A stretch of DNA of 64,000 nt from Kribbella capetownensis (GTDB taxonomy: Bacteria; Actinomycetota; Actinomycetes; Propionibacteriales; Kribbellaceae), in NCBI RefSeq assembly GCF_004331485.1, contig NZ_SJKD01000008.1, positions 62,001 to 126,000 on the forward strand, given 5' to 3'. Of this stretch, positions 17,390 through 25,886 are shown in pieces. The first letter of the stretch is position 1. Every line of letters begins with the position of its first letter. The notes under the pieces were generated by a model. That model was not told where the DNA came from. It was given only the letters and a program-made list of their open reading frames with translations, and did not search any database. A program made the translations under genes and the position numbers.

Positions 17390-18261
17390 TGCCCTGACGG
17401 CAACGGGTTGATCATGGCTTCCTGCACTCCGGTGGTGATCGCGAGTACGGCGGTCACCACGGCCACCGCCACGATCACACCGAGGACCACGAAGAGCGGG
17501 CCGCGCGGACGCTCACGATCGTGCAGCAGCGCGAGTACGACGCCGAGCCCGCACAGCACCACCAGATACACGCAGTACCAGTACGGCGACCCGGTCAGGA
17601 TCATGATCCGCATGTCGTCACCGGGGATGCCGTACGGACCGGTGAAGTAGGTCCACGGAGCAACCAACCGGAGGTAGCGCAGCGGCTCGAACAACCCTTG
17701 CATCACGATCGTTTCGGCGACGAGCACTACGGCGAACAGCGGCGCGGCACCGCGACGCGGCAACCACCGTCCGATCACCAGCCCGAGCACCGGTCCGCCG
17801 ATGGACGGGATCAGGCCGAGCGCGACCAGGTTCGCCACGGCCCAGCCGTCGCTGACGCCGCCGAACGGTGCGCCGTTGGGCGGCGGCGGCCAGTGCTGGT
17901 ACGCCCAGATCGCCCAGCCGAGCCAGCACAGACCGGCCGCGAACGGCACGATCAACGCGCAGACGAGGCCTAGCGTCCGAGTGCGCTCACCCACGACGAC
18001 CGCACCGGCGGCCGACGCGATCTGGTCCGAGGACCGGGTCAGCGACGCCATCACGAGGAGTCCGATCACGCCCAATCCAGCGGCCGGCGCGATCACGTCG
18101 CCGAGGGAGGAGATGTTCCCGTCCGGCTTGCCGATCGAAGTCAGTACGACGAGTGCGGCACCGACCAGGAACAGCGGGTGCGCGGCGTACCGGGCGATCT
18201 CCTTGCGGGCGATCTGGCCGAGCATCGACGACGGTCTGGCGACGACCACGGCGGTACTCAT
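17386..18261 (-). CDS. ABC-2-type transporter permease
   Basis: A 291-residue protein with about six membrane segments, starting MSTAVVVARPSSMLGQIARK. The ATG at 18261 overlaps the stop of the ATPase gene by four bases. It is the membrane partner of that ATPase. Exporters of this type move lipids, peptides or drugs; the substrate is unknown. An upstream open frame to 18801 is antisense-like noise within the ATPase gene. Confidence 0.82.
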   Translation of the reverse strand: MSTAVVVARPSSMLGQIARKEIARYAAHPLFLVGAALVVLTSIGKPDGNISSLGDVIAPAAGLGVIGLLVMASLTRSSDQIASAAGAVVVGERTRTLGLVCALIVPFAAGLCWLGWAIWAYQHWPPPPNGAPFGGVSDGWAVANLVALGLIPSIGGPVLGLVIGRWLPRRGAAPLFAVVLVAETIVMQGLFEPLRYLRLVAPWTYFTGPYGIPGDDMRIMILTGSPYWYCVYLVVLCGLGVVLALLHDRERPRGPLFVVLGVIVAVAVVTAVLAITTGVQEAMINPLPSGQ

Positions 18262-19127
18262 CGCGGCTGTCCGATCAGGTTCGCGCTCCGAACGAGCAGG
18301 TACGCGTCCTCGACCGCGGGCTCGGCCGGACGACTGCCGGCCGCGGGCACGCCACCGAGCGAGCGAATCTCGCCGGTCCCGGTGCGCCAGGACGACAATG
18401 CGCCGGCGTTCACCTCGGAACCGATCCAGACCTGCCCGTCGGCCAGCCCGATCAGCGACGCCACCGATCCGTCGAACCGGATCCGCCCGTCGTCGAGGAT
18501 GATCACCCGGTCGCACAACGCCGACACGTCCTCGGTCTGATGCGTCGCGAGCAGTACGGCGCCTCGATCGGCGTACGACGAGAGGATGCCGCGCAGCGAG
18601 GCCCGTTGCTCCGGGTCGAGACCGGTCGTCGGCTCGTCGAGCACGACCAGGTCGGGGTCGCCCATCAACGCCTGGGCGAGTGCGAGCCGCCGCCGTTGCC
18701 CACCCGACAGCGCCGACACGCGCTTGGTCCGGCGGTCCTCCAGCCCGACCAGGCCGAGGACACGGTTGACCTCGCGATGCCTGGCGCCGGTGTCCTTCCA
18801 TTCCTTGAGTACGGCGATGTAGTCGAGGAAGGCGAAGCTGGTCATCCGGCGCGGGATGCCGACTTCCTGCGGTAGGTAGCTGAGCCGGCGACGGGCCGCC
18901 GTACGGTCGGGCGACCCGTCGGTCACCACGTGATCGCTGACGACGATCCGGCCGGAGGTCGGCGGCATGGCGGTGGCCAGCAGGCGGAGCATGGTCGACT
19001 TGCCGGCACCGTTCGGGCCGAGCAGTCCGATCACGCCCCGGTCGAAGCCGAGGTCGGTGCGGTGCAGTACTTCGGCACCGCCGTACGACTTGGTGACGCC
19101 GTCGAGGACGGCGATCTGGGGACTCAT
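18258..19127 (-). CDS. ABC transporter ATP-binding protein
   Basis: A 289-residue ATPase. It has Walker A LLGPNGAGKST near residue 37, the Q-loop region YLPQEVGIP, signature LSGGQRRRLALAQAL, Walker B LVVLDEPTTGLD and the switch His in ATHQTED. An extra C-terminal domain of about 70 residues follows. AGGAGG lies upstream of the ATG at 19127, although the start also overlaps the anti-sigma stop (ATGA). It powers the permease encoded next. Confidence 0.92.
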   Translation of the reverse strand: MSPQIAVLDGVTKSYGGAEVLHRTDLGFDRGVIGLLGPNGAGKSTMLRLLATAMPPTSGRIVVSDHVVTDGSPDRTAARRRLSYLPQEVGIPRRMTSFAFLDYIAVLKEWKDTGARHREVNRVLGLVGLEDRRTKRVSALSGGQRRRLALAQALMGDPDLVVLDEPTTGLDPEQRASLRGILSSYADRGAVLLATHQTEDVSALCDRVIILDDGRIRFDGSVASLIGLADGQVWIGSEVNAGALSSWRTGTGEIRSLGGVPAAGSRPAEPAVEDAYLLVRSANLIGQPR

Positions 19128-19939
19128 GCGTAGCCTCCTGGTGCGTGGTGTGTAGTGAGCCGGATGGCGAGAGCGGCCAGCGCCAGGAGGGCTGCGACAG
19201 CGAAGGCCAGTTGAGCGAAGGGGGTGTCGACCGCGCTGAGCTGCTGCGCGGACCGCAGGATCCCGACCACCGTCAGCCAGAGGACGGCGACGACCCAGGC
19301 CGTGACGGACGCGGTCCACCACGTCAGCAGAGTGAGCGCGAGCAAGGTGAGGGTCAGTGACGGAAGCAGCCAGGCGAAGGCGTCGGCGCCGACGAACGGC
19401 AAGGCGAGTCCGGCGAGCAGTACGACGGGCAGCGCGATCGCGACGACGGTTGCCGTTCGCAGCAAGGCGATTCGCAACTTGCTGAACGGCGTCGCCGCGG
19501 CGAGTTCACGGATCGGGTCGGTGGCGTCGTACGCGGCCGCGACAGTGATTGCCGGTAGCAACGGGGCGAACAGCAGGTAGAGGGAACGCTGCTCGGTGGC
19601 CGGCATCATGGTCCCGCCGACACCGATGACGAACGCGCCGACGAGCGACAGCAGCCACGGCCGGTAGAGCGAGCTGGACGCGCTGAGAATCACCGCATCG
19701 GTCTCGGCGAGGCCGAGCTTCCGCAGCAGTCGGAGCGGCCACGGCATCCGCGGCCGCGCGGTCGCGATCTGCACGCCTTGCCAGATGTCGGTCAGCAAGT
19801 CCTGCGGAGCCTTCGCCGACGTCAGCTGACGGCAGTCCGCGCAGGCAAGCAGGTGTGTCTCGACCGCGGACTGACGGGCGAGGTCCAGGTCGCCGTCGCT
19901 GTAGCGGTCCAGCAGTTCAGGACCGAGGTGCCAGGTCAT
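19124..19939 (-). CDS. Zinc-finger anti-sigma factor with multiple membrane segments
   Basis: A 271-residue protein. The N-terminal zf-HC2 type anti-sigma domain shows H29-x3-C33-x2-C36 in THLLACADC. The remainder has about six hydrophobic segments, not the single span of usual anti-sigma factors, and so resembles a membrane sensor or a transporter-like subunit. The start overlaps the sigma gene stop (ATGA), and its own stop overlaps the ATPase start. It should hold the sigma factor inactive until a membrane signal arrives (family knowledge plus context). Confidence 0.82.
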   Translation of the reverse strand: MTWHLGPELLDRYSDGDLDLARQSAVETHLLACADCRQLTSAKAPQDLLTDIWQGVQIATARPRMPWPLRLLRKLGLAETDAVILSASSSLYRPWLLSLVGAFVIGVGGTMMPATEQRSLYLLFAPLLPAITVAAAYDATDPIRELAAATPFSKLRIALLRTATVVAIALPVVLLAGLALPFVGADAFAWLLPSLTLTLLALTLLTWWTASVTAWVVAVLWLTVVGILRSAQQLSAVDTPFAQLAFAVAALLALAALAIRLTTHHAPGGYA

Positions 19940-20487
19940 GAGGTCCTCCCGGGCATCAACTGGTCCCGCAGCCGGCTCTTGGCCACGCGCAGCCGGCTCT
20001 TCACGGTTCCTTGGGGTATGCCGAGCAGCACGGCTGCCTCCTTGGTGGTCAGCCCGTCGATCACGGTCGCCTGCAGGGTGGCGCGGAGTTCGGGCGGGAG
20101 TGTCCGCAGTGCGCGGCCGACATCGCCGTACTCGACTCCGCGGAGCAACTCGTCCTCGGCGCTGTTGACGACCGGTACGGCGGCGCCGACGACGTCATCG
20201 CCGAGCGGATCCGCGGCCGGGTGACCGCGCAGCGCGGAGATCAGACGCCGGATCGAGATCCCCCAGAGCCAGGCCGCTACCTCACCCTCGCCGCGGAACC
20301 GTCCGGCCGACTGCCAGACCGCGACGAACGTGTCCTGCAACGCCCCGGCCACGAGATCCTGGCTGCCGCAGCGCCGGTTCAACCGCAGCAGCAACCAGCC
20401 GGCATGCCTTTCGTAGAGCTGCCGCAGCGCCGCCTCGTCACCCGCGGCGATGTTCCGCAGGAGCTCGGCGTCCGACAGCGTGCTCAT
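19936..20487 (-). CDS. ECF-family RNA polymerase sigma factor
   Basis: A 183-residue sigma-70-family factor with only regions 2 and 4. Region 2 reads LYERHAGWLLLRLNRR and DTFVAVWQSAGRF; region 4 carries the helix-turn-helix LTTKEAAVLLGIPQGTVKSRL. ATG 20487 opens the shortest domain-complete product. It heads a five-gene operon with its anti-sigma factor and an ABC exporter, so it probably drives that operon and other targets under envelope or antibiotic stress (inference). Confidence 0.9.
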   Translation of the reverse strand: MSTLSDAELLRNIAAGDEAALRQLYERHAGWLLLRLNRRCGSQDLVAGALQDTFVAVWQSAGRFRGEGEVAAWLWGISIRRLISALRGHPAADPLGDDVVGAAVPVVNSAEDELLRGVEYGDVGRALRTLPPELRATLQATVIDGLTTKEAAVLLGIPQGTVKSRLRVAKSRLRDQLMPGRTS

Positions 20488-20608
20488 ATCCTTACTGTCG
20501 CAGCGCAAACTCCCGCCGGATCGACCTGATTTTCCGTGCAGCCCCGGCGACTGTCCGTGGCAGGCCAAGACATCGCCGGACCAGCCGCTGCCGCGAGATG
20601 ATTCCGGC

Positions 20609-21046
20609 ATGGCTGTCGACGTACTGACCGAGATCGTGATCGACCGGCCGCTCGAGCAGGTCGCGGCGTACGTCGGGGATCCGACCAACGCACCGCAGTG
20701 GTACACGAACATCGAGTCCGTCGAGTGGCGGACCGCACCGCCGGTCGCGGCCGGGTCCCGGATGGACTTTGTCGCCCATTTCCTTGGCCGGCGCCTCGCC
20801 TACACCTACGAGGTGGTGGAACTGGTGCCGCGCGAGCGCCTGGTGATGCGCACCGCACAGGGGCCGTTCCCGATGGAGACCAGTTACGAGTGGACGGCGG
20901 CCGGCGACGCTGCGACCCGGATGAGCCTCCGCAACCGCGGCGAACCTTCCGGGTTCGCGGGTGTCGCGGCTCCGTTCCTGTCCGCTGCCATGCGGCGTGC
21001 CAACCAGAAGGACCTCAAGCGCCTCAAGCGGCTCCTCGAGGCGTGA
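20609..21046 (+). CDS. SRPBCC-fold protein
   Basis: A 145-residue START-like (polyketide cyclase/dehydrase type) protein. It begins MAVDVLTEIVIDRPLEQVAA, the first strand and helix typical of this fold, and contains VGDPTNAPQWYTNIESVEW. It is divergent from the ECF sigma gene. It presumably binds a hydrophobic ligand; the reaction is unknown. Confidence 0.82.
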   Translation: MAVDVLTEIVIDRPLEQVAAYVGDPTNAPQWYTNIESVEWRTAPPVAAGSRMDFVAHFLGRRLAYTYEVVELVPRERLVMRTAQGPFPMETSYEWTAAGDAATRMSLRNRGEPSGFAGVAAPFLSAAMRRANQKDLKRLKRLLEA

Positions 21047-21049
21047 TCG

Positions 21050-22282
21050 TCACAGGTGTGGGGCGAGGTTGCCTCGAGGTGTGACCGTGGTCTTCTCCAG
21101 GTCGAGCCAGGTGGCGAGGGTGTTGAGCTCGGTGGTCAGGTCGGCGGCGATCGTCTTGGGGTTGACCGAGGGTTCGGCGTACGCGCCGAGGACTCGTAGG
21201 GTGCCTTGGGTGCGGTCGGCGGACAGGTCGACTCGGGCGACCAGGTTGTCGCCCAGGAGGAACGGAAGGACGTAGTAGCCGTACTCGCGCTTGGCGGGCT
21301 TCACGTACAGCTCGAAGCTGTGCCGGAAACCGAAGAGCCGCTCGACCCGGCTCCGCTCCCACAGCAACGAATCGAACGGCGACAGCAGCGCCCGCGCCTC
21401 CACCGGACGCGTGTCAGCGCCCGGATCCAGATACGCCGGCTCATTCCAGCCGTGTACGGCGGCCGGCCGCAGCTCACCGCCGTCGACCAACTCGCGCAAT
21501 CGAGCCCGCGTGACGACGGCCGGCAGCCGGAAGTAGTCGGCGACATCGCGTGCACTGGCGACGCCGAGCGCCCGTACGGCGTGCTGGACCAGGAACCGCT
21601 GCGCTTCCTCGACCGGCGGCGTCGGCAATGCCAGGATCTCCGCCGGGATGACCCGCTCGGTCAGGTCGAACAGCCGCTCGAAGCCGCGACGTCCGGCCGC
21701 GGACACCCGCCCGGCGTTGAACAACCCCTCGAGCACCGACTTGCCGTCCGAGAACCTCTCCCACAGCACGCTCGAAGCGGCGTACTTCGTGTCCGACCGA
21801 TCGCGCCGGGCCGGATCGCTCAGCTCGCCGAACCGGATCGGCCCACGCTCGGCCACCTCCCGCTCGACCGCCGCGAGATAGCCGGGCCGTTCGCGCTCCA
21901 CTCGCTCCCGGAACGCCAGCCAGTTCTTGTGCTCGGCGTACGACGTCATCCGCCAGCGCAACGCCGGTTGGAACTCGACCGGAAGCAGCGACGCCGCATG
22001 ACCCCAGTACTCGAAGACCGCGCGATCTGGATCAAGCTGCTCATCCAGCAACCTGCGCGGATAAGGCCCGAGCCGCGAATACACCGTCAGATAGTGCGAC
22101 CGCACCAACACATTGACCGCATCCAGCTGAACCGCGCCGAGCGAAGCCACCAGCTTCCGGACCCGCCGCCGATCCACCCGCGCCGGCCTGGCCACCCCAA
22201 ACCCCTGAGCTCGCAACCCGATCCGCCGAGCATCACCATCGGACAATTCGACCCGGTCTGGCACAGCCGCCAGTCTCCCCAT
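21050..22282 (-). CDS. YcaQ/AlkX-type DNA glycosylase (HTH_42 superfamily)
   Basis: A protein of about 410 residues with the winged-helix arrangement of the AlkZ/YcaQ superfamily, which unhooks interstrand cross-links and bulky alkyl-base adducts. The catalytic-type motif reads Q-L-D in SLGAVQLDAVNVL, the QxD version found in YcaQ. A bundle of winged helices and the C-terminal stretch PFDSLLWERSRVERLFGFRH follow. The start is uncertain: GTG 22306, ATG 22282 or GTG 22264. It slightly overlaps or follows the methyltransferase gene and so may be co-transcribed with it. A paralogue of the Q-A-Q type lies at 31509. Confidence 0.82.
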   Translation of the reverse strand: MGRLAAVPDRVELSDGDARRIGLRAQGFGVARPARVDRRRVRKLVASLGAVQLDAVNVLVRSHYLTVYSRLGPYPRRLLDEQLDPDRAVFEYWGHAASLLPVEFQPALRWRMTSYAEHKNWLAFRERVERERPGYLAAVEREVAERGPIRFGELSDPARRDRSDTKYAASSVLWERFSDGKSVLEGLFNAGRVSAAGRRGFERLFDLTERVIPAEILALPTPPVEEAQRFLVQHAVRALGVASARDVADYFRLPAVVTRARLRELVDGGELRPAAVHGWNEPAYLDPGADTRPVEARALLSPFDSLLWERSRVERLFGFRHSFELYVKPAKREYGYYVLPFLLGDNLVARVDLSADRTQGTLRVLGAYAEPSVNPKTIAADLTTELNTLATWLDLEKTTVTPRGNLAPHL

Positions 22283-22296
22283 CTTCCAGGACCGCC

Positions 22297-23052
22297 TCAA
22301 GAGCACAGATGGGCTGTGATGATCCAGGCGCGGGAGTCGAACCAGACGCCGTCCGGGGTTTGGTGGGCGGCGAGGTCGGTCAGGACGCGTTGGCGGGCTT
22401 GTTCGGCTTGGGCTGGGTCGAGGCCTGCGACGAGGTCCTGCGTCATCCGCAGACTGCGCGCGGCTTCGTAGGCGGTCTCGGCGTCTTTGCCGTAGTAGAC
22501 AGGTTCTCGTACGTCGGTGATGTCAACGTCGGTGAATCCGGCGGTAGTCAGGATGCGTTCCGCGGTCGCGGGGTCGGCGAGGGAGAACGCTCCGCCGGTG
22601 GCCGGCTCAGTGCGTTGGTCACCGCCGAACACGGCGTACCACTCCTGGTGTTCGCCGGCCTGCCAGACCAACTGCACGAGCCGCGAACCCGGACGCAGTG
22701 CGCGGGCGATGTTGGTGAACGCGACCTCAGGGTCGGTGAAGAACATCGTGCCGAACCGGCTGACCCCCAACGAGAAACGATCCGCCGGAAAGCCGTGGTC
22801 CTGAACGTCGGCCTGCTCGAAGGAGACGTTCCGCAGACCTTCCTGTTCGGCCAGCCGGCGAGCGGTCGCCACCCTCTGGGCGGAGATGTCCACGCCGACC
22901 GCGGAAGCCGCCCGCTTGGCGACGTCCCGGGTAGTCAGCCCAGTGCCGCAGCCGATGTCGAGCACGTGATCGTCAGGCCTGACATCAGCAGCCGTCTGCA
23001 GGCGCTCGTGATAGCGACGGAGCTCGGCGTCGTAGTCGAACGGTTGATCCAT
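22297..23052 (-). CDS. SAM-dependent methyltransferase (class I)
   Basis: A 251-residue enzyme with the SAM-binding motif VLDIGCGTGLTT near residue 30, an acidic strand-2 residue in VGVDIS, and motif IV around DRFSLGVSRFG. The substrate-facing C-terminal part is not diagnostic; small-molecule methylation (UbiE/COQ5-like group) is the best guess. It is divergent from the LysR regulator at 23148, which is a natural candidate regulator. Confidence 0.86.
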   Translation of the reverse strand: MDQPFDYDAELRRYHERLQTAADVRPDDHVLDIGCGTGLTTRDVAKRAASAVGVDISAQRVATARRLAEQEGLRNVSFEQADVQDHGFPADRFSLGVSRFGTMFFTDPEVAFTNIARALRPGSRLVQLVWQAGEHQEWYAVFGGDQRTEPATGGAFSLADPATAERILTTAGFTDVDITDVREPVYYGKDAETAYEAARSLRMTQDLVAGLDPAQAEQARQRVLTDLAAHQTPDGVWFDSRAWIITAHLCS

Positions 23053-23089
23053 GCTTACGACGCTAAGCCGCCCAGCTGCATGGTGAAAA

Positions 23090-23116
23090 GCGATGGTTCT
23101 CGATCGATGTCATCGC
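23090..23116. promoter_or_regulatory. Inverted repeat between methyltransferase and LysR genes
   Basis: GCGATG (23090-23095) and CATCGC (23111-23116) form a 6-bp inverted repeat around a 15-base spacer in the 95-bp divergent region. It is a plausible LysR binding site but lacks an exact T-N11-A core. Confidence 0.35.
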
Positions 23117-23147
23117 GAAGCCCGATCCCCGCGGGTATCTTCGGATC

Positions 23148-24065
23148 ATGGGCGAGGTTGAGTTGCGGCATCTGGCCACGATGGCCGCCGTCGCTGATGA
23201 GGGATCGTTCGGGCGTGCGGCGATGCGGCTCGGGTACACGCAATCGACGGTGAGCCAGCACATCGCGTCGCTCGAGAAGGCCGTCGGCGGCTCGGTGTTC
23301 GACCGGCCCGGCGGGCCGAAGCCAGTGCGGATCACGCCACTCGGCACAGTCGTGTTGTCCCACGGTCGGGACCTGTTGGAGCGGACCGAGGACCTGGCCG
23401 CCGCGGTCGACCGGTTCAAGGCCGGCGAAGGGCGCATCGACATCGGCACCTTCCAGAGCGTCTCGAACGTGCTCCTGCCGCACGTCATCCGCCGGTTGCG
23501 CGAGGAGCACCCTCGTTGCGACATCCGGCTGATCGAGGACGAGTCCGATCCACCACCGGTCAGCACGGTGGACCTGATGTTCCACGATCGCCGGGTGCCC
23601 GGCGAGATCGAACATCTCAAACTGCTCGACGATCCGTATGTCCTGGTCGCGCCGCGAGGTGCCTTCCCCGAAGGTCCGGTCCGCGTCACCAGTCTCGATC
23701 GGGCTCCGATGGTGGCGTGGCCACCCACCTGCGACCAGCGCGAGGTCGAGGCGATGTTCGCCCGCAGCGAGGTCCGGCCCCAGATCGTGTTCCGTGCCGT
23801 CGGCAACGAAGCCGTACTGGCGATGGTCCGGTCCGGACTGGGCTCCGCCGTACTCCCCTGGCTGGTTCTGACCGGCGCCGAGGTCGCGGACCCCGAACTC
23901 TCCATCCATGACCTGCACCCCGGGCCGTCACCCCGCGAGATCTACCTCCTCTGGCAAGCCGGCCGCACCCAGTCGCCGCTGACCAAACGAGCCATCGAAA
24001 TCACCGTCGAAGTCGCCACCGAGTGGAAAGCGCAGGACCGCGGATCAGCCACCGCCGTTCGGTAG
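23148..24065 (+). CDS. LysR-family transcriptional regulator
   Basis: A 305-residue LysR-type regulator. The N-terminal winged HTH reads FGRAAMRLGYTQSTVSQHIA, followed by a helical linker and a periplasmic-binding-protein-like effector domain (about 95-300). It is transcribed away from the methyltransferase gene. Its 3' end overlaps the convergent second LysR gene by 21 bases. Confidence 0.92.
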   Translation: MGEVELRHLATMAAVADEGSFGRAAMRLGYTQSTVSQHIASLEKAVGGSVFDRPGGPKPVRITPLGTVVLSHGRDLLERTEDLAAAVDRFKAGEGRIDIGTFQSVSNVLLPHVIRRLREEHPRCDIRLIEDESDPPPVSTVDLMFHDRRVPGEIEHLKLLDDPYVLVAPRGAFPEGPVRVTSLDRAPMVAWPPTCDQREVEAMFARSEVRPQIVFRAVGNEAVLAMVRSGLGSAVLPWLVLTGAEVADPELSIHDLHPGPSPREIYLLWQAGRTQSPLTKRAIEITVEVATEWKAQDRGSATAVR

Positions 24066-24959
24066 CTGGAAGGCTGCGACCAGGGTGGCGAGGTCGCGTT
24101 GCCGTGAGGTGGCCGGCCAGATAGCCCAGGTACGGCGGACGATGGGGTTCCCCTCGATCGGATGCCAGCGAATACCTTCGGGCAGGGTGGTCGCCCACCC
24201 CGGCGGCGCGAGCGTGAAGGAACGCCCAGCGCGTACGGCGGCGAACTTCACCTCAGCGGTGACCGGTGGATCGCCACCGGCCGCCGACACCTGATCGACG
24301 AGTCCGTGGGTCCTGAGGATGGCCGCCACCTCGTCGTACCAAGGCGGTGCGTCCGAGCGTGGGAACGCCAGCCAGTTCATCCCGGCCAGGCGATCCAGTG
24401 GCACACCGGACGGCTTGGCGAGAGACTCCGAATGCCGGGCATCCAGCAGTACGCCGATCGGCTCGCGGACGACGAGCATCGCGTCGAACCGGTCGCCGAC
24501 GGGCCGATAGCGGACCAGAGCCAGGTCGAGCTCCCCGTTCTCGAGCGCCGCCACCTGTCCGGCGCTCGAGGCATGCCGGACCTCGACCTGAGTGGCCGGG
24601 TGCGCTGCCCGCAGCTCCGCCAGCGCCGACGGCAGTACGTCGAGCGGCAGCTCGAGCGGTACGCCGACACGGATGCTCCCGGCAACGACCGAGCCGCTGT
24701 CGCCCAACGCCGACAGCTCGGCCACCGCTTTGTCGTGGTCGGCCAGGATCGCGCGCGCCCGGCGTACCAATAACTCTCCCGCTGGGGTTGGCGTCGTACC
24801 GCTGTGACTGCGGGTCAGAAGTTGTACGCCGAGTTGCCGTTCGAGCGACTGCACGACCTGGGACAACGCCGACTGGCTGAGGTGCAGGCGCCGCGCTGCC
24901 GCCGACACGCCACCCTCCTCGGCGACGACCACGAACGCACGAAGCTCACGAATCTCCAC
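24045..24959 (-). CDS. LysR-family transcriptional regulator
   Basis: A 304-residue regulator beginning MEIRELRAFVVVAEEGGVSA. The HTH reads AARRLHLSQSALSQVVQSLE, and the effector domain fills the rest. It is divergent from the SDR gene at 25089, with a T-N11-A box in between, so it likely controls that gene. Confidence 0.92.
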   Translation of the reverse strand: MEIRELRAFVVVAEEGGVSAAARRLHLSQSALSQVVQSLERQLGVQLLTRSHSGTTPTPAGELLVRRARAILADHDKAVAELSALGDSGSVVAGSIRVGVPLELPLDVLPSALAELRAAHPATQVEVRHASSAGQVAALENGELDLALVRYRPVGDRFDAMLVVREPIGVLLDARHSESLAKPSGVPLDRLAGMNWLAFPRSDAPPWYDEVAAILRTHGLVDQVSAAGGDPPVTAEVKFAAVRAGRSFTLAPPGWATTLPEGIRWHPIEGNPIVRRTWAIWPATSRQRDLATLVAAFQLPNGGG

Positions 24960-24972
24960 ACACCGATTCTGG

Positions 24973-24989
24973 CATCAGCAGCACTGATG
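24973..24989. promoter_or_regulatory. LysR-type T-N11-A box
   Basis: CATCAG, five bases, CTGATG form a perfect inverted repeat whose T (24975) and A (24987) are separated by eleven bases, the classical LysR box. It lies 14 bp upstream of the LysR start and about 100 bp upstream of the SDR start. Confidence 0.6.
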
Positions 24990-25088
24990 ACCCCCAGCGC
25001 CAAAGCCGATGGCACAACGGCATACGGGGTGACGGTCCCGTGGTTGAGCCCATCGATGCCAGTCCACACCACTCAAGGAGACATCGAC

Positions 25089-25838
25089 ATGACTGCACAG
25101 CTCGACGGCTCGACCGCCCTCGTGACCGGCGGCAACAGCGGTATCGGGCGTGCCATCGCGCTCGACCTCGCCAAGCACGGCGCGCACGTGATCGTGTCCG
25201 GCCGGGACGCGGCCCGGGCCGAGGAGGTCGTCGCCACCATCCGCGCGGCAGGCGGCAAGGCCGACTTCGTCGCCGCCGGCCTCAGCGACGAGGCCAGCGC
25301 GCGGGAGCTCGCCCGCCGCGCCACCGAACTCGGCGGCGGCCGCATCGACATCCTGGTCAACAACGCCGGGATCTACCCGTACGGGCCGACGGCCGAGACC
25401 ACCCAGGACGTCTTCGAGAACGTCTACGACATCAACGTCAAGGCGCCGTACTTCCTGGTCGCCGCGCTGGCGCCGCAGATGGCCGAGCGAGGCAAGGGCG
25501 CGATCGTCAACATCGCGACCATGGTCGCGCACTACGGCGACGCCGGGTACGCGCTCTATGGTTCCAGCAAGGCCGCGCTGCTGCTGCTCACCAAGGCCTG
25601 GGCTGCCGAGTACGGCCCGTCCGGCGTCCGGGTGAACGCGGTCAGCCCGGGCCCGACCCGCACCGAGGGCACGTCCGGGTACGGCGACGCCCTCGACAAG
25701 CTCGCCGCCACGACTCCGCACGGCCGGCCCGGGCTGCCCGAGGAGATCGCGACCGCGGTGACCTTCCTCGTGAGCGACGACGCCCGCTACATCCACGGCG
25801 CCCAGCTCCCGGTCGACGGTGGCCGCATCGCCGTCTGA
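25089..25838 (+). CDS. Short-chain dehydrogenase/reductase (SDR)
   Basis: A 249-residue classical SDR. It has the cofactor motif TGGNSGIGRAIA near residue 13, NNAGIYPYG, and the catalytic Ser-Tyr-Lys arrangement around YALYGSSKAALL (Tyr and Lys spaced by three). AAGGAGAC precedes the ATG at 25089. The substrate is unknown. It is probably regulated by the divergent LysR protein. Confidence 0.9.
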   Translation: MTAQLDGSTALVTGGNSGIGRAIALDLAKHGAHVIVSGRDAARAEEVVATIRAAGGKADFVAAGLSDEASARELARRATELGGGRIDILVNNAGIYPYGPTAETTQDVFENVYDINVKAPYFLVAALAPQMAERGKGAIVNIATMVAHYGDAGYALYGSSKAALLLLTKAWAAEYGPSGVRVNAVSPGPTRTEGTSGYGDALDKLAATTPHGRPGLPEEIATAVTFLVSDDARYIHGAQLPVDGGRIAV

Positions 25839-25843
25839 TCCAG

Positions 25844-25881
25844 GGCAACGGCGGCGCCGGTTGCACGGCGCCGCCGTTGCC
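25844..25881. terminator. Bidirectional hairpin terminator
   Basis: GGCAACGGCGGCGCC (25844-25858), an 8-base loop and the exact reverse complement (25867-25881) form a 15-bp perfect stem. It lies in the 48 bp between the convergent SDR and GH27 genes. There is no U run, as is usual in GC-rich actinomycetes. Confidence 0.8.
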
Positions 25882-25886
25882 TACGG

